A DNA stretch of 64,000 bases from Siphonodentalium dalli (Eukaryota > Mollusca > Scaphopoda > Gadilida > Siphonodentaliidae), in assembly GCA_032622095.1 (NCBI GenBank), contig CP136062.1:35340918-35404917 (forward strand), in the 5' to 3' direction. The notes below the pieces were generated by a model. It was not told the origin of the DNA and ran no database searches. It worked only from the letters and a program-made list of their open reading frames with translations. A program made the position numbers and the translations under genes. Positions 1 to 12,615 of this stretch are shown here, in pieces; the first letter of the stretch is position 1; every line of letters begins with the position of its first letter.

Positions 1-844
1 ATCTGATGGTCTATAGATAACGATCCAATTTTGGCCGGGTTTATATGACGGATAAGAATTGACGATAATTCCGTGACCATCTGGTAAATATGTTGGCAAT
101 AGATCGCAGGACGTAACTCCAAATAGGATATACCATACTTTTTTATATCTTCGAGCAAGATTCTCTATGTCATATAAGCATATTTACACAAACTCTTTGC
201 ATACGGATCTATTGCGGTCTATTTCGATAGTATTGTCATACTCTGCTTATACGATAACGTTGATGGTATCAGATAGTGCCTGCCAATGTTACACATGTAA
301 TGATATCCCCTGCCGCCCCACTGACCTAATCGGTGTTGAATAGCACATCCACTATTTCGAACATCGATGTTGTCATTATCAAAACCGTGCCATCAGTTTT
401 TGAAATGATCGACGAGTGATTTACTCAGATCGAGGCAATGCCCGGTAGCTCTTCCAATTGCAAATTTAAGTAAACAATCATATTTGTATCCTGACGTTGC
501 TGGCTGTTTCGCCATCGTCTATAGCAACGATTGTCAGAGCCATGGAGAACAGATCAGTTTCTGATTTTCCGCCGCACTCTGATTGTCGATGCATGATTAT
601 AAGAATATATCCCTCGTTTTCTTCTTTTTTCTTCTTCTTCTTCATTTTACTGACAATTATGAACCGCCTGGAGGACAGTTTAAATTCTAAGACAATGTGG
701 GACTCAATGTGGTTAGTTTAAGTCAAAAGATGAGATGATGGTGACATTGATTTTTGAGCGACTAAATTTGAGTGGTCGATATATTTTAATATTTTTTGTT
801 TTGTTTGGCAGAATTCCCTTTTTCAAGTGGATGCTATTTACATC
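1..844. other. No gene seen
   Basis: AT-rich sequence with only short open frames. A pyrimidine-rich TTC run lies near 620-645. I see no exon with credible splice sites or recognisable protein similarity. Confidence 0.5.
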
Positions 845-849
845 TTAGT

Positions 850-1195
850 TGTTACTTGTTGGTTCTTCTTGTATGCTAATGGTCTGTATGTTACATTTAC
901 TTGGGTGGAATGACATTAGTCACTCTCTCTCCCAACGTGCTGCATTACGATCGTGCTGCAATTTAGCTGTCAGCCTGGTCATGAATCCTAGAGTACATAA
1001 TGCTATCGTCAGCAAATAGTCTTAGAGAGCTATGTTTCAGATAAGTGTGGAAGTCGTTGGTATAGAGCAAGAATAGTACAGAACCAAGTATAAAGCTCTG
1101 GGGAACCCCAGCGGTTACTGAAATATGAAAGGAAGAGTGTCTTTCGAGGTGCACAGATTGGGTCCTAGCATGTAGGAAACTGGAGATTCAATCAC
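850..1195 (-). pseudogene. Non-LTR retrotransposon reverse transcriptase fragment
   Basis: The minus strand encodes a reverse transcriptase palm segment. The frame ending at 963 carries a GVPQ motif, then SVLFLLYTND, then RLFADDS, which is the catalytic box ([YF]ADD) of LINE reverse transcriptases. Just 5' the frame gives SFLHARTQSV, the usual lead-in. After an in-frame stop and a small shift the reading resumes with a W-x-FHPSKCN stretch, matching the conserved W-x-M-x-F-N/H-P-x-K-C block. The stops and shift show it is dead. GVPQSFILG stands where GVPQGSVLG is usual. The rest of the element is missing. It resembles the Jockey/CR1/L2 style of LINE, but the clade cannot be fixed by eye. Confidence 0.8.
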
Positions 1196-1304
1196 ATACT
1201 TGAAAATTAATGCCGTAATAAATATATGTGTAACATTCGAACGTTTAGCTCGTTTTGACTGGGATTTTTGATAGGATTATATTATCAGTGGCACCAAATA
1301 AGAT

Positions 1305-1485
1305 ATTTCGTGCAAGCTGTTCTCTCTAAAACCAGCACATTATTTGCTTATAATATCATTTGTTTTAGGTAGATAATCTGCTTAGAGTCGCCTCATTTTG
1401 AGTCGATAATATGCTAAAACTGAGAGCGTTTAGTCACATTATCGACTCATAATGAAGCGATTCTAAGCAGATTACACTAATAGAA
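1305..1485. repeat. Dispersed repeat with a hairpin
   Basis: This segment resembles 48785-48930 (shared text around CTGTTCTCTC and TTTTAGGTAGATAAT). It contains an inverted repeat with arms of about 37 bases at 1373-1409 and 1438-1474. A neighbouring part of the same family occurs near 7280-7410 and 48960-49110. I see no coding capacity, and it is probably a non-autonomous mobile element. Confidence 0.6.
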
Positions 1486-2568
1486 CGAGCTGTAAACTGG
1501 GCCCCTATTTACAGTTCCTAGCTGTAGAAAAACACCTGTTATCACACAGATTCCATTCACTACCAGTTTACAGCTCCCAGCAGTGTTTTAACGAAAACAG
1601 CCGTCACTAATAATCAACATGTGGTCTGGATTGCGACTATCTGCACTTGAATGGCGAGGTTTGGATTGGCATATCCTGTTTACGGTATCAATTACAAACC
1701 GGTAGAATATAGGCGATATTTTTGTATACAAACAATGACGTCACGCGAACACGTGCTATTATTGCTGGTAGGCACAAACGATATAAACAGCGGCCAGCTG
1801 TGTATAGAGTAGCACATGAACACACAATGGCGTCTCACAAAATATGCTATATACGTCTTATACGTGAAATTTTTATTGTAAATTTCTTAAATTGACAAGA
1901 ACATATTACAGTATTTGTTTGTAAAACATAAACTGGCGTGGATATGAACATAACGAGTTATAGTGACAATTTGGAGGATTGTTCGACACGTGTTCATAAT
2001 ATTAGATCATACTACTGCGGTTGTTATTGTTTTGTGTTTGGTAACTTCGCTCGGATAATCCAATATATATACGAACCAAGCATCATCAAATTTATGTATT
2101 CAGTTGTATTTGTTGTTGAATTCTCCATTTATATGCGTTAATTTAAAGTGTCATTAATTCGCATAACGCCGAATATAATTTTGTCTAGATTTCAGTGTGG
2201 GTATTGTTCCGTTACACGCAGATGACTGATTGATATTGAAATGAGCCAAATATATGACATGTATTATGCATGAGTAAATACCCCATATTTTTTTTCGATT
2301 GGGGACTAGTTTAATTCACCTAGTGCCGTTTAAACTTCCAAAGTATGTATATGCAATTACAAAGGAAATATAAGATACGTCGGTAAAAAAAAAACAATTG
2401 CAAATCTACAGTTTTATATAAGCCTTATATCTATACTTTGGTGACAAAATGGCCGTCATCAATTTTCCAATTCGTTCTCACAAAAAGTGAGATAAACGAT
2501 CTTTATGCATATGATATCAAGCGTTATCGGCAATAAGTTAACAATAAACGCTCTGTACTGTTCCATAC
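1486..2568. other. No gene seen
   Basis: AT-rich intergenic sequence. The 67-codon frame at 1938-2141 has no recognisable motif or splice context. Confidence 0.5.
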
Positions 2569-2572
2569 TTAA

Positions 2573-3164
2573 AGGGGTACTGTACGCCATTTTCAATAAA
2601 TTCCCGGTGATAACAACGATCTATTATCGATACTATATAGAAATATAAGTAATTTGAGTCGAAGATGTATTCTGTAAACGCTCAGGTTAATAGGCTATCT
2701 TAAAATTTAATAATTTAAAAGTTAATAATTTAATATAAATTGATTTTATGGCTCCAGCCATAAAATGGCGTCTCTTAAAATTCGAATTTCCGTGTACAAA
2801 ACGTAATCAAATTATAATTGAGGGATACTGGATTAGGAAAACAATTGCACACACGATCGTTTGAAACATTATGCTTATACGGGGAGAAAACCCAAGCCAC
2901 TCATTGACTAGTGACGGTACACTAACTTAAATGAGTATATGGGACTACTAAGCATATAATATAATGTTTATTTGATTCATTTGGTTGAAAACTTTACAAA
3001 AATTACTCGACAACGACAATTTGTATTTTTGCATTCCGGTAAATTTGCCATCCGTAACAATACTTCGTACTCAAAATACTTTCAAAAAATGGAAAAGTTG
3101 TTACCTTATTCTCCAACTCGGGGATTATAGAAACCAACAACAACATCTTGGGTACAGTACCCCT
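2573..3164. mobile_element. TTAA-flanked MITE (family A, full copy)
   Basis: Terminal inverted repeats AGGGGTACTGTA and TACAGTACCCCT bound a 592-bp element. Both sides carry TTAA (2569-2572 and 3165-3168), fitting a TTAA target duplication. The interior has no transposase. Related copies are at 21702-22196 (opposite orientation, also between TTAA sites) and 52340-52741 (truncated). TTAA targeting is typical of piggyBac-type elements, but TA targeting as in Tc1/mariner cannot be ruled out, because the flank also reads as TA. Confidence 0.75.
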
Positions 3165-3168
3165 TTAA

Positions 3169-4689
3169 ACAATTACCCGAGTAAGTCTTTTTGTGACAAG
3201 TATATTTGTTTATTGGTTTCAAAGTTGAAATTTATAATAATATTCGAATATTCTGTTTTGATTGAACAGCATGTTGGGTAATGGAGACATTAATTAAATT
3301 TCTCATTTAATAGACTATTTTAACTCTATGAACAAAGTATTTATCACTAAAATATTTGTTGACTGATTAGTCGTTAGCTTTTGCTCTATCATAAATGCTT
3401 CACCGCAGAATCTGAATTATATCATGGGCAGAAAAACATGCACTGCCTCACCCGTTTACCCTAGGTTGAATGTCTTGACACCCTTTGCTCTTGAGAAACG
3501 GGAGTAGAAACTCAAACATTTTCTGTAGACGAATAAATAGAGCAGCGACAAAATTTAAAAACGAAAAATAAAATAAAAAACAAAACAAAGCCAGCTCTAT
3601 AAATAAGAATTTACAGCGGTGCTATATATGCAGTGGAAATAATGTAAGTTTCAGTATAATTGCAAGATATGCAAACGAAGTCGGAAACGTTTGTAATTAT
3701 CACACCATTCTGCGATAAAATTTAAACTTTCAAATCAAGGGTCGATCTTTTATTCTAGGGTTACAATTTCATGTATCCATCGCTCACAATAGCTCAGCGT
3801 ATTATATATTTGCTATCCAATCCTATCTTATTCTGAACATGTGCGAGTCTATTATACCATCCAATAACACAACTATTTCCTGAATGTTTTTTTATTCATA
3901 GATTATCAAATACCCGATCATATGATTCATATCTTCTATGAGAATGCACTGCGATTCCATCTTTCTGCCTACCAGCTGGTTTGTTGATGTTTTGACACGT
4001 GACTTGTGACGTCACCAAAATACCGCCTATTATACAGGCGCGCTGTTATATAAATTCCATCACATATGATCTTCACTGTGTGACATTCGATATAGCTCTA
4101 AATGTATCTACATGCCGACAGGATCGAGCTAAAATGGATCACTGCAGCAAGCATCTATATGGCAACACTAACTTTGCATGGTGAGTACCGGTATTATATA
4201 TATATCATCCAATTTATCATCATCGTTATCATCTTATTTATACCATGCATGAATCAAGTCATTCGACTATACGCCTACATTGTGCATTTTGGTTCCGATG
4301 CATCTCATAATGATTACATGCGATATTCAAATTGGACATTCACTCCTAGTTTATTGGTTTATAATGCTTAACATTTTGTTAAATATTAGCGACACCCGAG
4401 CTTACAAAATCAACCATCACATATGATATGCAGTGACATGGCAACAAGGAATGTTGGTGTCTCACCCTACCCAACGTTTGGTAAAAGTTTCCAACAGTTG
4501 TAAATTTGGAAAACAGTGCAAAAGAAAATTATTTAACCACATTCTGTCATATATATGTTGAAATTGTTCTCATTGTTTGAGAAATTATTGGGGAAAATGT
4601 TGTTTTTAGACAACAGCATATATTTTTCAGTTTGACATAATATTAGGTTAGTTATTTCTAACACTTCGACAGTTCGAGATACATGAGAG
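3169..4689. other. No gene seen
   Basis: AT-rich sequence. The short plus-strand frames at 3999-4371 overlap each other in different frames and show no recognisable protein. Confidence 0.5.
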
Positions 4690-4965
4690 TTCGGTATGGT
4701 TCAATGACAGGGGTGTCACTAAGTGGTATACAGCTTAGTCACCTCCTCCTCGTCGGGGAAATGTCCAATGGTAAGCCAGATAGCATTACGGTATAATAGC
4801 ACACCCCCACCGGGGGGGTCGAGATCGATCGTATATTATAGCCCCTGCGTCGGTGGAATGCTGGTGCCATCCCTGTTCCGAGGTCTAACTTACCCCCGCG
4901 ACGGAACCCCTCTATTCACGTTCCGGGTGATGTGATGATATGTATATATATATATATATATGTTA
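4690..4965. repeat. Dispersed GC-rich repeat followed by a TA run
   Basis: A GC-richer island with C-tract and G-tract (near 4802-4820) resembles 60540-60665: both share TAGCCCCTG, GTCGG and a GTGCCA-type end in the same order. A TA dinucleotide run follows near 4940-4962. Non-coding repeat family, origin unknown. Confidence 0.5.
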
Positions 4966-6974
4966 GACGTTGAATAACAATGATCGGACATAATTATTAC
5001 GATATGAAAAATTTATTCCCGTGGATATGTTCAGTAGGAAGTCCTTCATGTGTGTGGGGAGCACCTCAATATGTTGCCAAGTATCATTAAGAAAGAAAGA
5101 AAAAGCAAAAATAATAAGTAGATGCTTAACACGAGTATTGTTAAAAATGCCAATGTATACATAATTTGATCAACGGGATAGGAATTGTTTTAAAAGTGAG
5201 TTTATGTATATTAGATCACAATACATCCGTTTTAATTTCTAACTATAACTACACGTAATCCTCGTCCACATCCGTGCTGTTTAATATATCATCCATCTCG
5301 TCGTGTACTTCAGTATTCACGAATGGAACACGGAAATAAAACAATTCGTGAATTTTGAGATGCAAACGTCTTGAATATTAACCAATAACCACTTCTACAT
5401 TGGTCTCAAATGTTTATAAGTCCATCTTCCATGAGAAGGTAATTCAATTACGTACTGCCATGTCTCATTTGAGGAGCATCATGCGTGTGCACTGATTGAC
5501 CCAAACCAGCCAACTGGCCAACTGCGGCATTGTTTGGGTCAGTGAGAATAATGTTGTATAATTTCGGAAGACTGTTGAATTTGTAGGGTATTATTCTTAC
5601 AATCAAGTTACATGTACTCTAGTACAATACCATAATATGATTTTAAAATCGAGAAAAAAGTGCTGGCAGGTAAGATGTCACCCTAATAACAATCATAATT
5701 AGGATGCAATTCAATGAGTCACTTATATTTTGAATTATTCTTTCTTTCAGGAGCTACACTGAGTTTGCACAGGTTAGCATCGACCGAGTATCTGCAAAAA
5801 AACTTTGGACACAACATACGGATGGTACAATCTTCTCAAGTTGATGTGTAATATTAACCGAAGTACCAGTACTGGTACTAGGGTTAGTTTGTGTGTGCGC
5901 GAGTGTGACTGGAGAACAGATTCCTTGATTGGTGCAATGAAATCTGGTATCTACAATTATGGTATATTACATGTAGAACCATCTCAAACATATTCTAGTG
6001 AATTATTGACTGTTCCAGTCTTGCTGGTGTCAGCTGGGTCCAATAAATCGAGAATGTTCAACAGGAACTGGCACAGCAATGCACTGAATATAATGTTACA
6101 AGATTTGTGGAAATTTAAGTGACTGAAATATTCTGACACAGGAGACAGTTCAAAGACTTGAATATAAGACTCAGCGACGACAACTAGCTTTCCTATAAGC
6201 ATGGCAACCGATGCACTGTCTGATATATAAAGTTGACAGTTGCAGGACGGTGGTGTTTAATTCAGTTGTTCAATGATATTTCGGATGTTCTTTCAAATGA
6301 ACTGGATTTTTCAGGAAGAAATACTGTTGTCAATACATTGGCTGACCAACCAGACATGGACATTTCTGGATATGTACCGTAATGGAGGAATCAAGTACAT
6401 GGATACAGGAATATGTTGACTGTTGTGTCACTGATTCATCAGTTCATCAGTTTCATTAAATGTTATTTATCTACATAATATTTACATTTTACTATTAAGG
6501 CGAAAGATGTTGTCTTCGTATGTTTTTTTCAAAGAGTTTTATATCCTGGATACCCGCTAATCTATATGCGATAACCGTCTGTGTGTTCTATTTGATAGAT
6601 TCCATAGACACTCATTACTTACTCAAACTAAATATACATGTATATTATCAGTGAAATTGGACTGCAGAATTAAGCATAGTTGCAGTTATGCTACATGTAA
6701 ATGTGCACAGAAAGTTATCTCGTAAGTTAATGCGTTTTCAGGTTAGATAACTCATGAAATACATACAAAGACACTTTCAGCTTTACTAATGTTGTATGAA
6801 ACCACCTCCAGTTGCGTATGCATTTCACATAATACATGTATCTGTCCGGAGTTGAATTTACAATATTGCTAAATATATTTGAAATTATAAGGAATAGATT
6901 TTCAATTTTCAATCATCAGGCCTATATTAATGACAACAAAAGTCAATACATACATAGACTGATTCTAAGAATTT
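4966..6974. other. No gene supported
   Basis: An acceptor-like pyrimidine tract ending in CAG sits near 5750 on the plus strand and is followed by about 30 open codons, but no donor or partner exon is seen. The frame at 5805-6122 has no recognisable domain. Left unannotated. Confidence 0.4.
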
Positions 6975-7205
6975 TACGGTGTGGCTGTAACTGATAATCG
7001 GGCAGACCGTGAACATTCACTGTTTTGCTGTAAATTTTTTAACGGCATAACCGTTTAATTCTATGGTTCAATTGTAAAGTCAAGAACGGACACAGCGTGA
7101 AAAATTCACGGATTGGCTGTAAATTTTTTAACGGTAAGACAGTGAAAAATTCACGGTCCAACCGGTCCCCAAATTGCCGGCAAATTTCCGTGAAAATTCA
7201 CGATT
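6975..7205. repeat. Tandem-like repeat of TTCACGG and TTTTTTAACGG motifs
   Basis: The motifs CTGTAAATTTTTTAACGG and GTGAAAAATTCACGG recur two to three times, and GTGAAAAATTCAC is itself palindromic. This looks like part of a mobile element end. The 60-codon frame inside is built of the repeat. Confidence 0.5.
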
Positions 7206-8650
7206 CTATTTTAACAGTGTATGTGCGGACAATTATACAAATAAGCAAACTCACGACTTTCCATGTGTACGCTCTTTAACGTGTGTTTTCACTTTGGCCG
7301 CGCCATAAAACTAAATAACGGCTATGAGTCCATTATCTGCTTATTTCAGAATCACATTATCACATTATGTACCTATTTCAAATTATAAGTCGAGTATTTG
7401 CGAGAGGATATGTTGTCCTGTTTTCCTCTGTCAGAAAGTGCACTTTTTAAACCTTCGCCAGCTAATATATCGTGTCGGAAATTAGCGACAATTTCTAGTA
7501 TTTGGACAGAAGGGACTTTTTTGGCGAGCGGTGATACGATTCGTGAAATTTTCCTGAAGAAATTTCCGACGCCATATCCTGGCTGATTCCGTTGACCAAC
7601 CTAAATAGGAATTGACCACACTAGATGCATCTTGCTTTCGTAGTTAACTAGTTCGGTATATCACTTTTCTTCTGCAGTGAGGAGTGAGTATCGTTCTGCC
7701 TTTGGATTTAAATGGAATTGTAGCTCCAGTATCATCGGTGATTTAAACGGTAATAAAAGACGTTTTAGCATTGCGAATAGGAAAGTATTTAATATTTTTG
7801 AATTCATGTGTCCGATAGTACATAGATAGGATGGAATATACATAGATAGAGTTTGTTATGTGTGATGTTCTATTTCCCTGTATTATATTGATAGGGTTAA
7901 TTGTATAGATAAGCACAATACATAGGAGACAAATTATATAGTGTAGAAACACACACGCATAATTAACAAGATCATATTCTTAAGTGGTTATTACTGGTAG
8001 CAACCATTGTATAGGTTAGGATGGATGAAGCCAGTATCATTCTGTAAGACAGTATAGTGATACACGTCATATCCAAGGGTATCATGTTATATCAGACATT
8101 ATTTGCACGCATGATACACCAGATGTTGAAATAACTACCCGTGCTCTGAAGCGGGAGCTTCACTTATCCGATAACCTTGCTACTACCAACACCTCTGCTC
8201 TTCCGCCTATGTACTGTGATTATACATATACAAAGTTATGAAGATCTATGAACTAGTTATTGTTTAATGTTCCCGAACACGACCATTCAACCATTCAACT
8301 CTAGACGTATCGGGACACATGAATGAAACTCCATCACAACGTTTCCTCATTACAACGGCTGAGTTTTGCGTAAGTGTCACCCACTGTATAATTCTGTATC
8401 AAGTCATAATAAACACAGAATATTTTGGATATTGATTACTCCTCTAGTTTTACAAAAAGGGAATCTTCTATAACATAATTTATAATCGCTTTTCAAATTG
8501 AGTTAGCGACCTAAATTTGAATCTCGTTGCGTTCTGAACGAAAGCATGAGGCCGAGATTGTTGAGATAATCTGGATACCGACCAGAGCGAGCTCCCAATA
8601 AACCGAATAGAAGTGGATTCGCATCTTTCTGAATAATATGTTTCATGTAT
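7206..8650. other. No gene seen
   Basis: The first 200 bases resemble 48960-49110 (shared GCGCCATAAAAC and TCCATTATCTGCTTA). The rest is AT-rich with only short unsupported frames. Confidence 0.45.
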
Positions 8651-8655
8651 ATGGA

Positions 8656-9056
8656 ATGTGGAAGTGGTAGCCCAGTGGTTAGAGTGTCGGACTTGTAATG
8701 GTGTTAATACACCGGCGTGAGTTCGCGCCCCATCGGTGGACTACATGTGTCGTCTCCGCAACAGTGGCTTGGCCGGATTAAGCAGTGTGTGTGCTATATA
8801 TATCCACACGCTGTTTCAAATCTCGCGCCAGGTTGTGGCCCTTGGGCAATGTCACTTGAACTGTGCTCGCTTCGTCGTACCTAGACGAGAAATAGGGACC
8901 TGGTTGTTGGGTAAGTGTAAGCCGAGAGCAATCTTGTGAAGCACCACTATGGCAGCATGCAAAAAGACTTGGCATTGCTCAACAGTTTGATGTGAAGCTC
9001 CTATGGCCCTCACGGGGACAGGCGCTATATAAGCTCCATCATTATTAGTAGTATTA
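8656..9056 (+). mobile_element. tRNA-derived SINE
   Basis: The head resembles a tRNA promoter: an A box reading TAGCCCAGTGG near 8668 and a B-box-like GAGTTCGCGCCC near 8719, about 50 bases apart. The body carries a GGCCCTTGGGCAATGTCACTT block and a GGGACCTGG block, then a tail GGCGCTATATAAGCTCC followed by ATTATTAGTAGTATTA. This layout (tRNA head, conserved body, short-repeat tail) is that of animal SINEs transcribed by RNA polymerase III. The head has drifted too far to fold as a working tRNA. Confidence 0.75.
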
Positions 9057-9089
9057 CCTAATTTTATCTTCTTGTCAGCAATTTTTTCG

Positions 9090-9880
9090 GATGCTTCTTG
9101 TGCACGGGAAATATTTTGATATTTCCATGCACAAGTCTTGTACTATTGTAGTTTAGGAACTTGTTAGCCATTCTTCCATTGTTGGGATATAGTTTCGAAG
9201 CTTCTTGTTCGGTTTTCTGCCCTTTTTCTTCGCCATGTTCAGTCGATTGAAAACTTTCTCATCCGACTTTCGTCAAGATTCTCCTCCCTGTTGTATTTAA
9301 CACGTTCATCTAGTAATAATTCCGAAAAAAAATTCCATAAATAGTTTTTGATTTGACTGTTCTAGAACAGGACATTTTGATGGTGCAAGTACAATATCTG
9401 GAACCGAGGTTCTACAAGGTTTTGGATTAATCCGAACATTTTTCTGCTTTTAAGGAACTCTGTCAGCAATAGAGTCTCTGTGTAAGTTCGATTTGATTCT
9501 GTATTTCCATTTGAGCACATTTTTCACTAATATTCCTGGTACTCTTCCAGTTCCTCCTCTCGATAACACAGACAATCAGCTTTTCGTTATTGGTGGGCTC
9601 TTCTGGTTAACCATTCTGTTATCGTTTTCATGCCGATTATCCTTAGTTCTTCTCCAGAAATATGTTCAGCAAATTGGCGAAAGTATTCTATTCTTCCGCC
9701 ACAAATGCATCATCTCTGGGTTGATTGGAATTTACACCCCGTATCGATTCCACTTCACCAAATTGTTTCAAGTAAGTTAGAGTTTTTATCGTTTCATCAC
9801 ACACCTCTTGGTGGCTTTTGTTTTTCTGGGGATGTATAGCTGACCTCACGGTTATTCGTGTGAATGCCATCAGCAACCGA
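9090..9880 (-). pseudogene. Degenerate retroelement-like coding remnant
   Basis: Several minus-strand stretches read as protein but in shifting frames. Near 9660 one reads YFRQFAEHISGEELRIIGMK. Near 9330-9420 another reads VPDIVLAPSKCPVLEQSN. After an eight-T run with a one-base excess it resumes as SELLLDERVKYNREENLDES. The broken frame, basic/acidic composition and absence of splice sites suggest a decayed retrotransposon or transposon ORF. I cannot name the family. A host pseudogene is the alternative. Confidence 0.3.
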
Positions 9881-11799
9881 GAAATGCGTATATATTGTTG
9901 TTTTCTTCGTGATATCCATCCACAGTCTTCCCGCCAGTATAAAATTCACGTTCATATTTGAATATATGATTTATGTGAATCCCCCTTGATCTCTCTAAAT
10001 AAATCATCCACTTCCATGCTTCAATCGATTATGGGGTGCGTGCAGCTGGATTCATTTCAATATATCACGTCCATATATATTGAATGTCCCAGAACAGTTC
10101 ATATTATACCAGGATAACAACTATTTATTTTCTTTCCTATTTTTCCATTTTGTCAAATTGATAAACGTCTGGATTCGGAGTCTCCATCATACGACAATCG
10201 TTCCTCTGTTACATATTCGAGAGGAAACTATCCTTTGCTAATGCCTTCCACTCCAAATGTTTCCGGCATCTTTGGTAATGGCATGCTCATCAAATTTACG
10301 AATATAAATTTTGCATGTTTCATTAGAACTATTCTAGTCCCTTGTTGACAATTAATGACTAGAATACTACACTACTATAAAATGGAAGTCGAATCCTGCG
10401 CCGTTGTTAGCTAAAGCAGTTATTGTTTGTTTGTTCTTGTACCTTACAAGTAAATCGTTCAACAATGATACGAATTCAGTGACAAGTTTGTTACCTGGAA
10501 ATGAACGAGTTCGTAACTACCACATGATTGACATTTATCCATGGAACAAATTGCGCACTGTTGATTATTGTCACATATTTCGCACGCGTCATTATCCAAA
10601 GTTAAACATGTACACTTCTCACAGCAAGATATGAGCAGCAAATAGTTGGCGAAAGTGGCGCAGACGTAATTTCGGAACAGCTAAAGCAAGAACAGGATAG
10701 TGGCGCAAAAATAGATGTGGATCGTTGCGATGAAAATGTTAAGTGTAACCCTCTAATTAGAGACTTAGAGGAAGTGATTGTCATATCAGACTATGAAGGC
10801 AATCACTAATTCTGTGTGTATATATTTTCTATGCATGTATATTTCCAACGAATCTTATACAATTCATATATTCGCAATTATGTAAGTACACCATCCTTTC
10901 AAACCCAAATCTCAGTCGTTCGGGGTCCAAATATTTCTCTTTTGGTTTTATCCAATAACACAATATTTAGAAATGTTTCTTAAAACGGGGCGGGCGAGTA
11001 TGGCAAGTTATTAAACTTGACATAGATGTAACAGACTAGTTACATCGAATGTTACGTTACTAAGACAAATGTTATGTTGAGGCATCTAAGTCAGCAATAT
11101 CAGGCATTCTGTTGGTCAGTCTGACAGGTCACATACGGTCACATAACTTTGATACACATTTGAACTCCAGATGATATCATGGCCAGTCTAATACGGTCAT
11201 ATAAGTGAAACTAACGTAACATAACGTTGATATATAAACATGGAACATCAACTGTGACGTCAGACGTTCTTGTCGTCAGTTAAGTTGGGGTCAACGAGTG
11301 CAAATAACGTCATAAGTGGCCTACGTGTGTCTACTTCGATGGTCTACTGTTGAACTTCCCAAAGTTGGTTTGGATTTGAGCTTAATGGTTTGTCTTCGAT
11401 ACCGGGAAAATTCAAAAGCTAATATTATTATATGTATTTTGGAGCACAAAACGCTAAGTGGCTTTATTTACGTTGCTTGAAGATATTTTCGCGTTGAATT
11501 ATTGTTAACTTGGAAGAAATATCGTTTGTTTTTAAGAGCCTTCAATACAATACAGGAGTCCACAAAGATCACATGTCAATTCATAATTAAGCATTTCTGA
11601 CTGAACGAGAAACAAACTGAAATTGTCAGAGTCATTGTAGCTCAACTTGGGAATGAATTATTTTTGCTGGGCAATGAATAGAATGATATAGCATAAGGAA
11701 AGTCGAAATGTTACAGTAAAGGTTTTGTAGTGTGTTGATGAAATTATTTTCATTTCAAACAGTCACCAATAGATGTGGGCTGCAGAGTACCCATGGATT
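9881..11799. other. No gene seen
   Basis: AT-rich sequence with short frames on both strands. The stretch 11330-11470 resembles the dispersed repeat at 38900-39060 (an ATTTTGGAGC-type block followed by a GTGGCTTTA-type block). Confidence 0.45.
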
Positions 11800-12435
11800 C
11801 AAATATGAAATCCAAGATGGATACTGGCAGCCATGTTTTATACCGGAAATAATCGATTGCTCCCATCTAGAGGTCACCCCGATGATTCATATGACGTTTG
11901 GTGACAATCGGATGAGGGATGTAACATGTAGGATATGTCGAACGATTTTGTCATGCGAACAGTAAAATCAAAGATGCCCGCTGCAGCTATGTTTTTCAAC
12001 GAATCAACATCTAGACGTCACCCTGACGATCCATATAACGTTTGGTGATGATCGGGTGAGTGATGTGGTCTGTAGGGTGTGCCAAAGGATTTAGTTATGC
12101 GAAGAGTACAATCCAATATGGCTGCCGGCGTCCATGTTTGTCATCTAAAATCGTTCAAATATTTGATATCTCTCATCTAGAGGTGATCCTAACCATGTTT
12201 GTAAATTTAAAAAACATTTCTTCGATATAAACGTGCTGCGGGGTGTGCCTTGAAATTTTAAATCCAAGATGGCTGCTGACGGTCATGTTTTTAACGAATT
12301 TCGAAATAATCGATAGCTCCCATCTAGATGTCACCTCGAAGATCGATATGAAGTTTGGTGATCGGGTGAGCGGTGCGGCATGTAGGGTGAGCCAAAGGAA
12401 ATTGTTGACGGACGGAAACCCATGCCAACTTGACG
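11800..12435. repeat. Four degenerate tandem units of about 135-165 bp
   Basis: The anchor CATCTAGA with variants occurs at 11874, 12009, 12174 and 12321, giving spacings of 135, 165 and 147. Units share an AAGATGG start, a CATGTTTTT block, the CATCTAGA anchor with following GTCACC, a GTTTGGTGA block and a TGTAGGGTG block. The short open frames here are by-products of the repeat. The unit ends near GGAGGGACTTTCCCC at 12466. Confidence 0.7.
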
Positions 12436-12585
12436 AAGTCAAGCTTGAGCTTAAAATATAAGAAAGGAGGGACTTTCCCCGGCTATCGAGTATAAATTTG
12501 TTTTAAAACTCACCATTATGAATTAATTGTCTTCTCTGGAACAACCCATCTCAACCGAATTATTTTATTTTATTTTTTTTACCAA

Positions 12586-12615
12586 CTGACCGACGCGGCG
12601 AAGCCGCGTCCAGTG
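12586..12615. repeat. GC-rich hairpin
   Basis: GACGCGGC and GCCGCGTC form an eight-pair stem around a GAA loop in AT-rich surroundings. It follows a T-rich run and may mark the end of a mobile element (Helitrons have such hairpins), but no terminal CTRR is established. Confidence 0.45.

Noticed and set aside
8656-8730. tRNA gene
   Set aside because: A and B boxes are recognisable but the arms do not pair well, and a SINE body and tail follow.
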